From assembly GCF_917563915.1 (NCBI RefSeq), contig NZ_CAKJTI010000017.1, positions 1-62,310 on the forward strand: a stretch of 62,310 nt of DNA, in the 5' to 3' direction. The position numbers and the translations under genes are program-made. Positions 9,936-18,520 of the stretch are shown here, one piece after another (position 1 is the first letter of the stretch; each line of letters opens with the position of its first letter). The notes below the pieces were generated by a model that saw only the letters and a list, made by a program, of their open reading frames with translations, had not been told where the DNA came from and ran no database searches. Origin of the DNA: Bacillus rhizoplanae (GTDB lineage: Bacteria; Bacillota; Bacilli; Bacillales; Bacillaceae_G).

Positions 9936-10553
9936 CTAACTACTTTTACTATTGTAGTTGATAGAAATGTTCTCTCTTTTATTTACAAAAAGTGTATTAG
10001 AAGGTATATGTCCTTTTACAACACTTCCAGCAGCTACTACAACATTATCTCCTATTACTGTATCCCTTAAAATTACAACATTAGAACCAATCCAAACATT
10101 CTCGCCTATTATTACCTCACCTTTAACAAGATGGTTACCTGCAGGATTTTTATAATTATGGTCATGATCGTTAATACATACATTGGGAGCAATCTTCGTA
10201 TTTCTTCCAATTGATACTTTATTTACACAATTAATATTACAATTATCATTAATGAATACTTTCTCTTCTATATTCAACACTCCATTAGAATCAATCCTAA
10301 AACTAGCATTTTTTCTTATGAACACAAATTTACCTATGTTAACTTTTGCCTTTTTATTAAAAATTTCTATCCTACTGTTAGCTTGAAGTGAAAAGATGGA
10401 ACAATTTATATTCCGAAAATAAATGATCTTATAAAAAAAGCCTCTTAAGATACCTATCAAATGTGAAATATTCATCAATATAGTAAAATATACCCCTCTA
10501 TTACGCCCTTCTGTAACTAACATTTGAAATATTTTTTTCGATATACTAATCAT
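9936..10553 (-). CDS. Hexapeptide-repeat acyltransferase (WbbJ/CysE-like)
   Basis: 205 aa, ATG at 10553 with GGAGAAATACT upstream. Several LbH turns are visible (VKVSIG-type steps, then GRNTKIAPNVCINDHDHNY, VIIGENVWIGSNVVILRDT, VIGDNVVVAAGSVV). The histidine in the HDHNY loop matches the catalytic His of the xenobiotic/NodL acetyltransferase group. It is probably an O-acetyltransferase for the EPS unit. It overlaps the preceding GT32 gene by 8 bases, which indicates translational coupling. Confidence 0.84.
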   Translation of the reverse strand: MISISKKIFQMLVTEGRNRGVYFTILMNISHLIGILRGFFYKIIYFRNINCSIFSLQANSRIEIFNKKAKVNIGKFVFIRKNASFRIDSNGVLNIEEKVFINDNCNINCVNKVSIGRNTKIAPNVCINDHDHNYKNPAGNHLVKGEVIIGENVWIGSNVVILRDTVIGDNVVVAAGSVVKGHIPSNTLFVNKRENISINYNSKSS

Positions 10554-11313
10554 AGTATTTCTCCTTGAGCACTCCTTTTCTCCTCACATATCCTCTTATT
10601 TTCGCAATATTATCACCGCCTATAATTTTTGATAAAGTCAATTTTATTTTACTTTTAATCCTCACTTTTAGTGGCAACCAACTCTTATAAAAGTGATGCA
10701 TAGCATATGTGTTTTTTGTTATAAATTTTCTGCAATTAATATAATCATATGGAGAAAAATATGTTTGAGGATAAAAAGCTCCTATATCCTCTATTTCCTG
10801 ATATTCCCCGTTCATTTTTAGCCCTATATTTTTCAATAACTCGGTTACGATAGCTACATTGGTCAAATCATCATGGCTTCCATCTGCTTTCATGAAATTC
10901 TTCTCTTCATACGAGTCTAAAAATATCTTTATGAGCTTATTCCCTTTAGCTGCTCCTATCGTACTTGTAGCAATGTAGTTTTCTTGCTCAAATCCCCAAA
11001 ACGAGTCATGATGCAGCATATTATCAAATGGTCTGAATACTTCGACATCCGTATCCAAGTAAATCCCCCCAAATTTATAGAGAGCATATACTCTTACGTA
11101 ATCACTGACAAATGCAAATTTTCTAAATTTATAAGCCTCTCTGACATATGAATTACAATTTATATCAAAGTTATTTTCATTCCATTCTTTTATTTCATAT
11201 TCCGATAAATTCCTTTCCCAACTATCTATACATCTTTTAACTATATCAGGTTTTTCTTTTTCTCCAAACCAACAGTAGTGGATGATGCGAGGAATTTTTT
11301 CCATATCTTTCAA
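10546..11313 (-). CDS. Glycosyltransferase, GT32/OCH1-like (DXD sugar-binding)
   Basis: 255 aa from TTG at 11313, supported by AAAGGAGGTTTACG just upstream. The sequence has PRIIHYCWFGEKEKPDIV, the DYVRVYALYKFGGIYLDTDV segment with the DxD metal motif, and GFEQENYIATSTIGAAKG, all typical of Gly_transf_sug proteins in capsule clusters. These are retaining GT-A enzymes. It adds a hexose to the EPS unit by inference. It is cotranscribed with the overlapping acyltransferase gene. Confidence 0.87.
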   Translation of the reverse strand: MKDMEKIPRIIHYCWFGEKEKPDIVKRCIDSWERNLSEYEIKEWNENNFDINCNSYVREAYKFRKFAFVSDYVRVYALYKFGGIYLDTDVEVFRPFDNMLHHDSFWGFEQENYIATSTIGAAKGNKLIKIFLDSYEEKNFMKADGSHDDLTNVAIVTELLKNIGLKMNGEYQEIEDIGAFYPQTYFSPYDYINCRKFITKNTYAMHHFYKSWLPLKVRIKSKIKLTLSKIIGGDNIAKIRGYVRRKGVLKEKYYD

Positions 11314-11362
11314 CGTAAACCTCCTTTGCTTACTTTTAGATTTCTATAAAGAAAGGATAACA

Positions 11363-12424
11363 TCATAAAAAATTACTCTTATAAATAATCCTCAAAGTAA
11401 TAACATGCTCATAAACAAAATAAACAAAATAACATACTAGAATTGCATAATAGACAAACTTCTGATCCTTTTTAGTAAACAGCTTTACAACCCAAGAAAT
11501 TAATATTAATTGGTATAATCCAAAATAAATAGCAAACCTTGCAAAAATCCAGTTTTGTGTTGAAATAAGCATAAAAACTGCACCCAATAATGCCATATTT
11601 ACAATGTAATCACTCTTTGGAAAAAGTTCTCTAAGTCTTTCTCTACCAAAGTACGCAAGTATGAGCGGTGCAGCATCAACAGCAACCCTAAGGATGTTGG
11701 CACCACCTTCATGAAAATCCTTATAATAACCATACTGAGTATCCCCTATCGCAGCAAAGAAAAATTCAGAAAATTGATTAAACCCTATCACGATTAGTAC
11801 CGCTAAAAAAAGAAGGATAAACGTTGTTGCTGACCAAGCTTTTCTTCGAATTATAAAATATATTGGTATCAGAACAAGCGCACTCTGATGAAATGTTGAT
11901 GCAAGCAGAACAATGAGAATGTATTTTTTCCAGTTACCATCAAAGATATATTTGGTGGCAGCAAAAATTATAGCTGCAGCTAAATATTGCCTAATCCCAT
12001 TCATTGATGTTAAGTACATCCCAGATGTGATATAGACATATAAGCTTAAATCGATTAGCCTTGAATACTTATATAGAATGAATACGATTAGTACATTTGT
12101 TATCAATGCTGTAATAAAAACCATGACCTGAGGATCATCAGTATACTTTTGTAAAACCATTTGAAAAATATTGAATCCCATGTCTTTGTTTTTTTGAATA
12201 TACTCCCAATTAAAATCAGTAATAGTATACGCATGCATATAAAAGTATGTATCTCCGATATTATTTCGAAGCCCAGCTACCAACACAAGCGATAGAGAGG
12301 CCATTAAAATCAGAAATTGATTCGGCTTTATCAATGCAGGCCCCGTGGTCACAGGCATAGCAAAATATCTTGCAAAAAAAGAGAACATAAATACTATAGC
12401 AAGATTCATCCAAAGTATAGTCAT
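11363..12424 (-). CDS. EpsG-family membrane protein (probable EPS polymerase)
   Basis: 353 aa with about ten hydrophobic helices. The family signature LVAGLRNNIGDTYFYMHAYT near residue 50 and MYLTSMNGIRQYLAAAIIF near 150 are those of EpsG/Wzy-like proteins, where the arginines are thought to act in polymerisation of lipid-linked repeat units at the outer face of the membrane. It is preceded by AAAGGAAATAACAA. It is the only polymerase candidate in the window and fits the EpsG position after EpsF-like and GT2 genes. Confidence 0.87.
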   Translation of the reverse strand: MTILWMNLAIVFMFSFFARYFAMPVTTGPALIKPNQFLILMASLSLVLVAGLRNNIGDTYFYMHAYTITDFNWEYIQKNKDMGFNIFQMVLQKYTDDPQVMVFITALITNVLIVFILYKYSRLIDLSLYVYITSGMYLTSMNGIRQYLAAAIIFAATKYIFDGNWKKYILIVLLASTFHQSALVLIPIYFIIRRKAWSATTFILLFLAVLIVIGFNQFSEFFFAAIGDTQYGYYKDFHEGGANILRVAVDAAPLILAYFGRERLRELFPKSDYIVNMALLGAVFMLISTQNWIFARFAIYFGLYQLILISWVVKLFTKKDQKFVYYAILVCYFVYFVYEHVITLRIIYKSNFL

Positions 12425-12456
12425 TTGTTATTTCCTTTCAACATCTTACTAAACCC

Positions 12457-13359
12457 CTATGTTACTTCTGGGGTTCTTGTTTTCATTGTAATGTAACAAT
12501 ACAGCATAATCCCAAGCGGAATAGCGAAAAGTGTAAGAGTTTTACATGGTGTCTCACTCATAAACCTTCTATTTTTTGATATAAAACTGCTGGATACATA
12601 GTGAATAGCCTGTCTATATTTAAAGGATCGGTTTACAAATGGCAACTTCATAAGTTCCTTACGATAAAAAGCAAAACCTTTCGGATTTCTCATGTACTGG
12701 TTTAGCATGTTCATGGATGAACCATCAGGCAGATATTCTACACAGCAAAGGATTTCATTCATCAGTAACATTTCATACTGCCGATCGAGCATATAATACT
12801 TATATGCTAATCCTACATACTTTTCATTTTTAAAAACTGGGTACGGGTACTTCTTCGTCAATTCCGTACGATATACAAGTTTCTTATCACCCGTTACACC
12901 ATGCTTATTATAGAGATCAAAAAGTGTTGAGCGTTTAATATTTTTTGGTAACTTCGAACCAATGATTCGTCCATCTGTATACGAGTCAAGTCCAATTATG
13001 CCGCTGACTTCATCACTTCCATGTCTCTCCCAAAAAGAAAGAATGTTTTCTACGGCATCATCGGGCATATAATCATCAGAGTCAATACATACATTTAGTT
13101 TCGTGTCGATCATCTCATAGGCTGTATTGTGAGCACCATGCATGCCTTGGTTTTGTTGCCAGTGATATCTTATTTCTATACGATTTTCAGCAATCCAGCC
13201 ACTCACCAACTCTTTTGTATGATCACTGGAACCATCGTCTATAATTAACCATACAAAATCTTTACATGTTTGACGCTTCAAACTCTCATAACAATTGTGA
13301 AGACAGTATGCCCTGTTATAAGTAGGGGTAAAAATAGTTAACTTCTTCAAATAATTCAC
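12457..13359 (-). CDS. Glycosyltransferase family 2
   Basis: 300 aa from GTG at 13359, whose GTGA overlaps the stop of the preceding gene. A TTG at 13350 with CGAGGTGA upstream is an alternative start. GT-A motifs: LTIFTPTYNRAYCLHNCYE, LIIDDGSSDHTKELVS and LNVCIDSDDYMPDDAVENI. A C-terminal hydrophobic stretch (LTLFAIPLGIMLYCYI) may anchor it to the membrane. The same TYNR-type family as the broken GT2 at 1277-2157, so it might partly replace it. Confidence 0.88.
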   Translation of the reverse strand: MNYLKKLTIFTPTYNRAYCLHNCYESLKRQTCKDFVWLIIDDGSSDHTKELVSGWIAENRIEIRYHWQQNQGMHGAHNTAYEMIDTKLNVCIDSDDYMPDDAVENILSFWERHGSDEVSGIIGLDSYTDGRIIGSKLPKNIKRSTLFDLYNKHGVTGDKKLVYRTELTKKYPYPVFKNEKYVGLAYKYYMLDRQYEMLLMNEILCCVEYLPDGSSMNMLNQYMRNPKGFAFYRKELMKLPFVNRSFKYRQAIHYVSSSFISKNRRFMSETPCKTLTLFAIPLGIMLYCYITMKTRTPEVT

Positions 13360-14465
13360 CTCGACACTGCTAAATAAAAATCTTGCGTTAATCCCGCAGT
13401 ATTTTTTATATCGTACCCTTTTTTAGATAATGCTTGATCGGATATATCCCTTGGTAAATTTCTAACTGATATACTGCTTAATTTTTCTATCCATATCTTT
13501 TTGTCGGTCAGAGGGAAACGTTCAATTAAATTCATTCCCATATCAACTTCCTGTGTAATAGCATCCGATATAATACAAGGTAATCCAGTTCCTTGTGCCT
13601 CTATAAGAGTAACCGGCAATCCCTCATGAATAGACGGAAATACAAACACATCAAATGCCTGAAGCAGCTTTTCTATATCGCTTCGTATCCCAAGAAACTT
13701 TACATTGTTCCTTAAATTCAACTCTTCTACTTTTTTTTCAATCTCTAAGCGAAGTGGACCATCTCCCGCTAATAGAAGAATAGAGTCCGGTTTCAACTTG
13801 ATTAATTGTGCAAATACGTCTATAAGAAAGGAATGATTTTTTTGATGCGCGAATCTTCCGACGTGTCCAACTACGAAAGTATCTTGATAAAGTTGTAATT
13901 CCTCTCTCACTTGTTTTCTAATATTAGAAGAAAATGCAAATCTATCACATTCAATCCCATTCTTTACGATTTTGGCTGCAGTTGCTTTATCTGCGAATAA
14001 CCACTGGGCAGCGGCATTTGAGCAAGCTAGCAAATGTGTTGCACATGATAAAATAAAATTCCCTGCGTACCATTTATACATTTTGGCTGCAACACCACCC
14101 TCGCTGCTCGTATTATGGCTGTGAGCAATTCGAATTGGTATACCTGCTTTTCTGGCTGAGCGAAGTACAAACCCACTCATTTTATCCATGTGCGAATGCA
14201 CGATTTTATATTCTTGATGAGATGCAAAGAAGGTGCCTAAAGCTTTCATGTATCCCATATGTCCCACATCAGTAATATATGGAATTCTATGAACTTTTCC
14301 GCCTAGCTCTACTATTTCCTCATCGAACACGCCTTCTTTACAGGTCAGAAAGTCGAATTGGACTTTAGATCGATCTAAATTTCGATATAAATTCATAATT
14401 AGAGTTTCAGCACCGCCTCGATTCATATTCACAACTACGTGTAATATCCTTAATGGACAGCCCAC
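13356..14465 (-). CDS. Glycosyltransferase family 4, EpsF-like
   Basis: 369 aa, GTG start at 14465 with GGAGTTAAA upstream, overlapping the previous gene by 16 bases. It begins with ILHVVVNMNRGGAETLIMNL and later has HVGRFAHQKNHSFLIDVF and PSIHEGLPVTLIEAQGTG, closely following what I recall of B. subtilis EpsF, including IRIAHSHNTS in the acceptor domain. A GT-B retaining transferase acting on the growing lipid-linked EPS unit. This is the right-hand, less AT-rich part of the operon, which is shared with B. subtilis-type eps clusters. Confidence 0.88.
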   Translation of the reverse strand: MGCPLRILHVVVNMNRGGAETLIMNLYRNLDRSKVQFDFLTCKEGVFDEEIVELGGKVHRIPYITDVGHMGYMKALGTFFASHQEYKIVHSHMDKMSGFVLRSARKAGIPIRIAHSHNTSSEGGVAAKMYKWYAGNFILSCATHLLACSNAAAQWLFADKATAAKIVKNGIECDRFAFSSNIRKQVREELQLYQDTFVVGHVGRFAHQKNHSFLIDVFAQLIKLKPDSILLLAGDGPLRLEIEKKVEELNLRNNVKFLGIRSDIEKLLQAFDVFVFPSIHEGLPVTLIEAQGTGLPCIISDAITQEVDMGMNLIERFPLTDKKIWIEKLSSISVRNLPRDISDQALSKKGYDIKNTAGLTQDFYLAVSR

Positions 14466-15604
14466 TTTAACTCCTCCATTTCACCCATAAACACCGCATA
14501 AATACCTTTCTTTTCTTCTAATACTTTATCGATGGTATATTTATTTTCAATCATAATACGCCCAGTAATCCCAAACTGAACATTCAAATTAGGATTTTGG
14601 GCAAGAAGTTTGATTTTATTAGCCATCTCTTCTATATTGTCATTCCTTACAATCCAACCATTTTCATTATTGAGAATAAGTTCCCTATGTCCTCTATTAT
14701 CAGTAGCTACAACCGAAAGACCACAAGCCATAGCCTCCATAATATTAACCGGCAAACCCTCACGAATACTGGATGCAACAGCAATATCACACATTGGTAA
14801 TAATGAAGCAATATCAGTTCGATAACCGAGGAAATGGACCATCTCGGCAACTCCTAGGCGAACAGCCAGTTTCTTACACTCCTTCATTAATGAACCGTTT
14901 CCTGCAAGCAAAAGTTTTACATTAGGAACTTCATTCTTTAGTAAAGCTAATGAATGAATCAAGAATTGCTGATTTTTATTTTTGTTAAATTCAGCAGCAT
15001 AAAACATTAAAAAATCGTCTGGCTTATAACCAAGTTGCATCTTTAAATTTCGTTTACGAACTTCTTTTACTGGTCTAAAATATTCTGTATCCACTCCTAT
15101 TCCATGAACATGCTCAATACCCTCTGCTTTAAAGTGATGTTTCACAGCAAGATTGTAATCTTCTTTATTGATTGTTATGAGACAATCTGTATAAGGAGCT
15201 AGTCCTTTTTCAATTGGATAATATACAAGCCAGTTTATGAGCGGGGCTCCTTTACAAAAATGAAATCCATGAGCTGTATATATCACCTTTGTTCCTTGTC
15301 TTCTTGCTTTTCTTGCAGCTAAGCGTGCAAGTACCCCTCCCATAGGTGTATGACAATGAATGATGCTGTACTTATTTTTATTGATGATTGATGCAAGCTC
15401 CTTATATGCATAAAAGTTTTGCAGTTTAAAAGGCGACCTTTGGATAGGAATGTCATACTTTTTATCTACATATGGAAGCTCTATATTGCCGTTTGCAGCA
15501 ACATGTACCTCCCAGCCCTGCTCTGTAAACCATTTCATATATGGTAAATGAAATGCTTTGAAATGATAGTCAACTGTTGCACAAAACAACACTTTCTTAG
15601 GCAC
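14450..15604 (-). CDS. Glycosyltransferase family 4, EpsD-like
   Basis: 384 aa, GTG start at 15604; the ribosome site is weak. N-terminal acceptor domain VLFCATVDYHFKAFHLPYMK, then IHCHTPMGGVLARLAARKA, and a donor domain with SSIREGLPVNIMEAMACG. The WEVHVAANG and HTPMGG pattern is that of the EpsD/CapM group, which normally follows the EpsC dehydratase gene, as it does here. It is likely to add an early sugar of the repeat unit. Confidence 0.88.
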   Translation of the reverse strand: MPKKVLFCATVDYHFKAFHLPYMKWFTEQGWEVHVAANGNIELPYVDKKYDIPIQRSPFKLQNFYAYKELASIINKNKYSIIHCHTPMGGVLARLAARKARRQGTKVIYTAHGFHFCKGAPLINWLVYYPIEKGLAPYTDCLITINKEDYNLAVKHHFKAEGIEHVHGIGVDTEYFRPVKEVRKRNLKMQLGYKPDDFLMFYAAEFNKNKNQQFLIHSLALLKNEVPNVKLLLAGNGSLMKECKKLAVRLGVAEMVHFLGYRTDIASLLPMCDIAVASSIREGLPVNIMEAMACGLSVVATDNRGHRELILNNENGWIVRNDNIEEMANKIKLLAQNPNLNVQFGITGRIMIENKYTIDKVLEEKKGIYAVFMGEMEELKWAVH

Positions 15605-15661
15605 TTAGATCACACACCCATTCAACTATATTTTCGATTAAGGTACAGTTTTCGCAGACAT

Positions 15662-17488
15662 TTAACCAAAGATCGATATTGGTATTTTTGAGATATCATG
15701 ATTATTAGCTAAATATAGTAGCTTTGTTCGTAACTCCTCTTTATCCAAGCCAGAATATGTAGAAATGACTTTTTCAATTTCTTCTATATAAATATTAGTT
15801 TCTTTTCCCACATAAATTCTCGGATAAATTTGTTGTTCATTGATTTCATCATCTTTTAACAACTCTTCAAAAAGTTTTTCCCCTGGCCTCATTCCAGTAA
15901 ATTCTATTTCAATTTCTTCAATAGAGTTTCCTGATAGTTTGATTAAATTTTTGGCAAGATCGACAATTTTTACTGGTTCTCCCATATCTAATACAAAAAT
16001 TTCTCCGCCCATAGCTAAAGCTCCAGCTTGTATAACGAGTCTTGATGCTTCTGGAATAGTCATGAAGTAACGAACCATATCTGGATGAGTAACTGTAACT
16101 GGTCCGCCTTTTTGAATTTGTTTTTTAAATAACGGAATTACACTGCCTCGACTTCCTAATACATTGCCAAAACGAACAGCAACGAACTTTGTATGGCTCG
16201 TTTTATCTTTGTGCTGAATAATCATTTCAGCCAGCCTTTTCGTTGCTCCCATGACACTAGTTGGATTCACTGCTTTATCAGAAGAAATCATGACAAACGT
16301 CTCTACATTATGCCAGCTTGCTGCTTCTGCAATATTCATCGTCCCAATTAAATTGTTTTTTACAGCTTCTTCTGGATTATGTTCCATTAACGGTACATGT
16401 TTATGGGCAGCAGCATGATAGACAACATGCGGATGATATTTGTTCATCACCGACATCATCTTTTTATTATCTTGTATATCTGCAATCTCTGAAATAAATG
16501 TAATCTCCGTGTTACCATATAACTCTTTCAATTCCATTTCAATGGAGTAAATACTGTTTTCGCCATGACCTAATAAAATTAATTGCTTCGGATTAAATTT
16601 TGCAACTTGTCTACAAATCTCTGAACCAATTGAACCGCCAGCACCAGTCACTAAAATAACTTTGTCAGTTATGTATTCTGAAATGCTATTCATATCTAAT
16701 TCAACCGGATCACGGCCTAGCAAATCCGCCACCTGAACATCACGGAATTCATTAACTGAAACTTTTCCTGTTACTAAATCTTCTAGCATAGGAAGAATTT
16801 GCGTTTTCGCTTTCGTCTTTGAACACTCTTTAAAAATAGCATTCAAACTTTTTTTACTAAGTGAGGGAATTGCTATTATAATACTCTCGATATTTAGCTC
16901 TTGAACAGCACGCTCAATTTGATTCACTCCACCGATCACTGGAATCCCTAGAATATCAAGATTATGTTTTTTCACATTATCATCAATAAATGCAACGGGT
17001 AATAATTCTGTATCATTGTTCTTTAACAATTGTCTTGTTATCATTGTTCCTGCAGAACCAGCGCCAATAATTAAGGTTCTCTTTTTTGTATCATCCTTTT
17101 TAAAATATGCATCCCTATACATTCGCCAAAGAAAACGCGATCCGCCAATTAATAAAATATGAATCATCCAAGTTACAACAAGTAAACGAAAGTAAATCTT
17201 ATGTATCATTACTTGTTGTACAAAAGCTGTAGTGATAATAGAAAATGTAACGGCTTTAAAAATAATTATTAATTCCCCTATACTTGCATATTCCCATGCC
17301 TTTTTATACAACTTGTAAATAAAAGCAAAAAAATGATGGCTAATTAGTAAGGTTATAGAACTAATTACTGATGATAACGTAATAACATGGAAACTAGCAT
17401 TTACAAAAAAATAACTAAAGAAAATTGCACTTAATACAATGAGTGAATCCACTAAAAACAATAACGGTAGCCTTTGCCGATATGTCAT
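15662..17488 (-). CDS. Nucleoside-diphosphate-sugar 4,6-dehydratase, EpsC/CapD family
   Basis: 608 aa. Four N-terminal membrane helices (about residues 10-125), a CoA-binding-like Rossmann domain (LIIGAGSAGTMITRQLL), then an extended SDR domain with VTGAGGSIGSEICRQVAKF for NAD(P), the ISSDKAVNPTSVMGATKR active-site stretch and ending FTGMRPGEKLFEELL. The family converts UDP-GlcNAc to a 4-keto-6-deoxy sugar, feeding bacillosamine-like or FucNAc precursors. The active-site residue after SSDKAV.PT is M rather than the Tyr of classical YxxxK, as in the large membrane-bound members. A strong AAGGAGGG ribosome site is present. It is read after the EAR element and a terminator. Confidence 0.92.
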   Translation of the reverse strand: MTYRQRLPLLFLVDSLIVLSAIFFSYFFVNASFHVITLSSVISSITLLISHHFFAFIYKLYKKAWEYASIGELIIIFKAVTFSIITTAFVQQVMIHKIYFRLLVVTWMIHILLIGGSRFLWRMYRDAYFKKDDTKKRTLIIGAGSAGTMITRQLLKNNDTELLPVAFIDDNVKKHNLDILGIPVIGGVNQIERAVQELNIESIIIAIPSLSKKSLNAIFKECSKTKAKTQILPMLEDLVTGKVSVNEFRDVQVADLLGRDPVELDMNSISEYITDKVILVTGAGGSIGSEICRQVAKFNPKQLILLGHGENSIYSIEMELKELYGNTEITFISEIADIQDNKKMMSVMNKYHPHVVYHAAAHKHVPLMEHNPEEAVKNNLIGTMNIAEAASWHNVETFVMISSDKAVNPTSVMGATKRLAEMIIQHKDKTSHTKFVAVRFGNVLGSRGSVIPLFKKQIQKGGPVTVTHPDMVRYFMTIPEASRLVIQAGALAMGGEIFVLDMGEPVKIVDLAKNLIKLSGNSIEEIEIEFTGMRPGEKLFEELLKDDEINEQQIYPRIYVGKETNIYIEEIEKVISTYSGLDKEELRTKLLYLANNHDISKIPISIFG

Positions 17489-17526
17489 AAACCTTCCCTC
17501 CTTTTTAATTATTACTTCAAAAAAAA

Positions 17527-17579
17527 TTAAAGCTTTTAACTATAAGATCTTTTTAAAAACTCATAGCTAAAAGCTTTAA
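17527..17579 (-). terminator. Intrinsic terminator between EAR RNA and epsC-like gene
   Basis: An 18/20-matched inverted repeat (arms 17527-17546 and 17560-17579) forms a long hairpin. On the minus strand it is followed by eight T residues (17519-17526 as A on the plus strand). It lies within the operon, 39 bases before the dehydratase start, exactly where an antitermination RNA would need to act. Confidence 0.8.
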
Positions 17580-17592
17580 TCTAATAAAATTT

Positions 17593-17715
17593 GGGCATCT
17601 AACCCGTCCTCACATCACGCTCTTGATGACTAGCATCTAAGGTTTATTCCAACCCACAGCATGACCGAGTGCCTCCATTGATACCGGTAAGGAGACATCA
17701 CCACATCCAATCTCC
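17593..17715 (-). ncRNA. EAR (epsC) processive antitermination RNA element
   Basis: A structured 123-base region between the kinase (EpsB-like) and dehydratase (EpsC-like) genes, the same position as the eps-associated RNA of B. subtilis. On the minus strand one sees GGAGATTGG...GTCTCC closing pairs, TACCGGTATCAATGGAGGC, a GGTTGGAATAAACC hairpin, ATCA/TGAT pairing and a terminal GGGTTAGATGCCC. Such unusual GC-rich conservation in an AT-rich intergenic region fits my memory of the EAR consensus. In B. subtilis it lets polymerase read through terminators in the long eps operon. A covariance-model match was not run. Confidence 0.8.
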
Positions 17716-17722
17716 AAAAAGA

Positions 17723-17754
17723 ATTATTATGTTCTTTATAAAGAACATAATAAT
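17723..17754. promoter_or_regulatory. 32-bp perfect palindrome with SinR-type core
   Basis: A perfect palindrome with core GTTCTTTATAAAGAAC (17731-17746). The core has two GTTCTTT half-sites, the consensus bound by SinR in B. subtilis, and nearly equals the operator at the operon promoter (19397-19412). It lies just upstream of the EAR element. No convincing -35/-10 was found around it, so it may be an intragenic roadblock or silencer site, or an RNA hairpin. Confidence 0.6.
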
Positions 17755-17857
17755 TTAAAAGAATTATTATCTCGTTAAACAAAAGTCTTTATCTCAATGC
17801 TTCTATAAACAAATTCAAAAAATGCTTACGCCATTTAACCAGCTACGCATTAAATCC

Positions 17858-18520
17858 TTATACTTTATTATTTAAAATAGCCCCCACTAATTCTCCTCTT
17901 GTAAAACTTATTATTCTTTTAGCTTCCACTGCATCCTCATTTACAGTATGGTTACATCCTATTACTAATACTACCCCATCACACCGATCAGCTAAAATAC
18001 TGGTATCTGTTACTTCTAAAATTGGCGGAGAGTCAAATAATATGATGTCATATTGCTCCATTGCTTTTTGAATTAAAGTCTCCATTGCTACTGAACTAAG
18101 CATCTCAGCTGGATTAAACGGAATTGGGCCGCTTGTTAATACATAAAGTCTTCCAATTCCTGTTTGCACCACAGCCCCCTCCATTGTTGCTTTGCCACTC
18201 AAGATATTTGTTAGCCCCATTGTGTTTTCAATTTGGAATATTTTATGAATTGTTGGCTTTCGTAAATCAGCATCAATTACCAATACTTTTTCACCTTGTT
18301 GAGCTATAGATACAGCAAGGTTAGCCGTAGTAGTTGATTTTCCTTCCCCAAATCTCGGAGAAGTAATAACGATGGTCTTATCTTTACAGGTAACAGATGA
18401 AAACTGGAGATTCGTACGAATCGCACGATACTCTTCAGCAACTTTGGAACTTGGTGCAGTATAAGTAACTAGGCTTTTTTCCTTGATTTTGTCTCTTTTT
18501 CTTCTACTTTTATAAACCAA
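17858..18520 (-). CDS. Tyrosine-protein kinase of the BY-kinase family, EpsB-like
   Basis: 220 aa from TTG at 18520 behind AAGGGGGCGAGACAA. It has Walker A (SPRFGEGKSTTTANLAVS), Walker A' (VLVIDADLRKPT) and Walker B (IILFDSPPILE), the BY-kinase set. It needs the upstream EpsA-like membrane protein for activation and its gene overlaps that gene by 52 bases. The protein stops at GAILNNKV without the usual C-terminal tyrosine cluster; reading the next frame adds about 15 residues with only one Tyr. Either this member regulates without the cluster or its tail was lost. The EAR element and a SinR-type palindrome follow. Confidence 0.88.
   Translation of the reverse strand: MVYKSRRKRDKIKEKSLVTYTAPSSKVAEEYRAIRTNLQFSSVTCKDKTIVITSPRFGEGKSTTTANLAVSIAQQGEKVLVIDADLRKPTIHKIFQIENTMGLTNILSGKATMEGAVVQTGIGRLYVLTSGPIPFNPAEMLSSVAMETLIQKAMEQYDIILFDSPPILEVTDTSILADRCDGVVLVIGCNHTVNEDAVEAKRIISFTRGELVGAILNNKV

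Noticed and set aside
17759-17830. Internal promoter upstream of the EAR element
   Set aside because: Only weak -35/-10 pairs (TTGTTT with TTTAAA) could be found; not enough to call.
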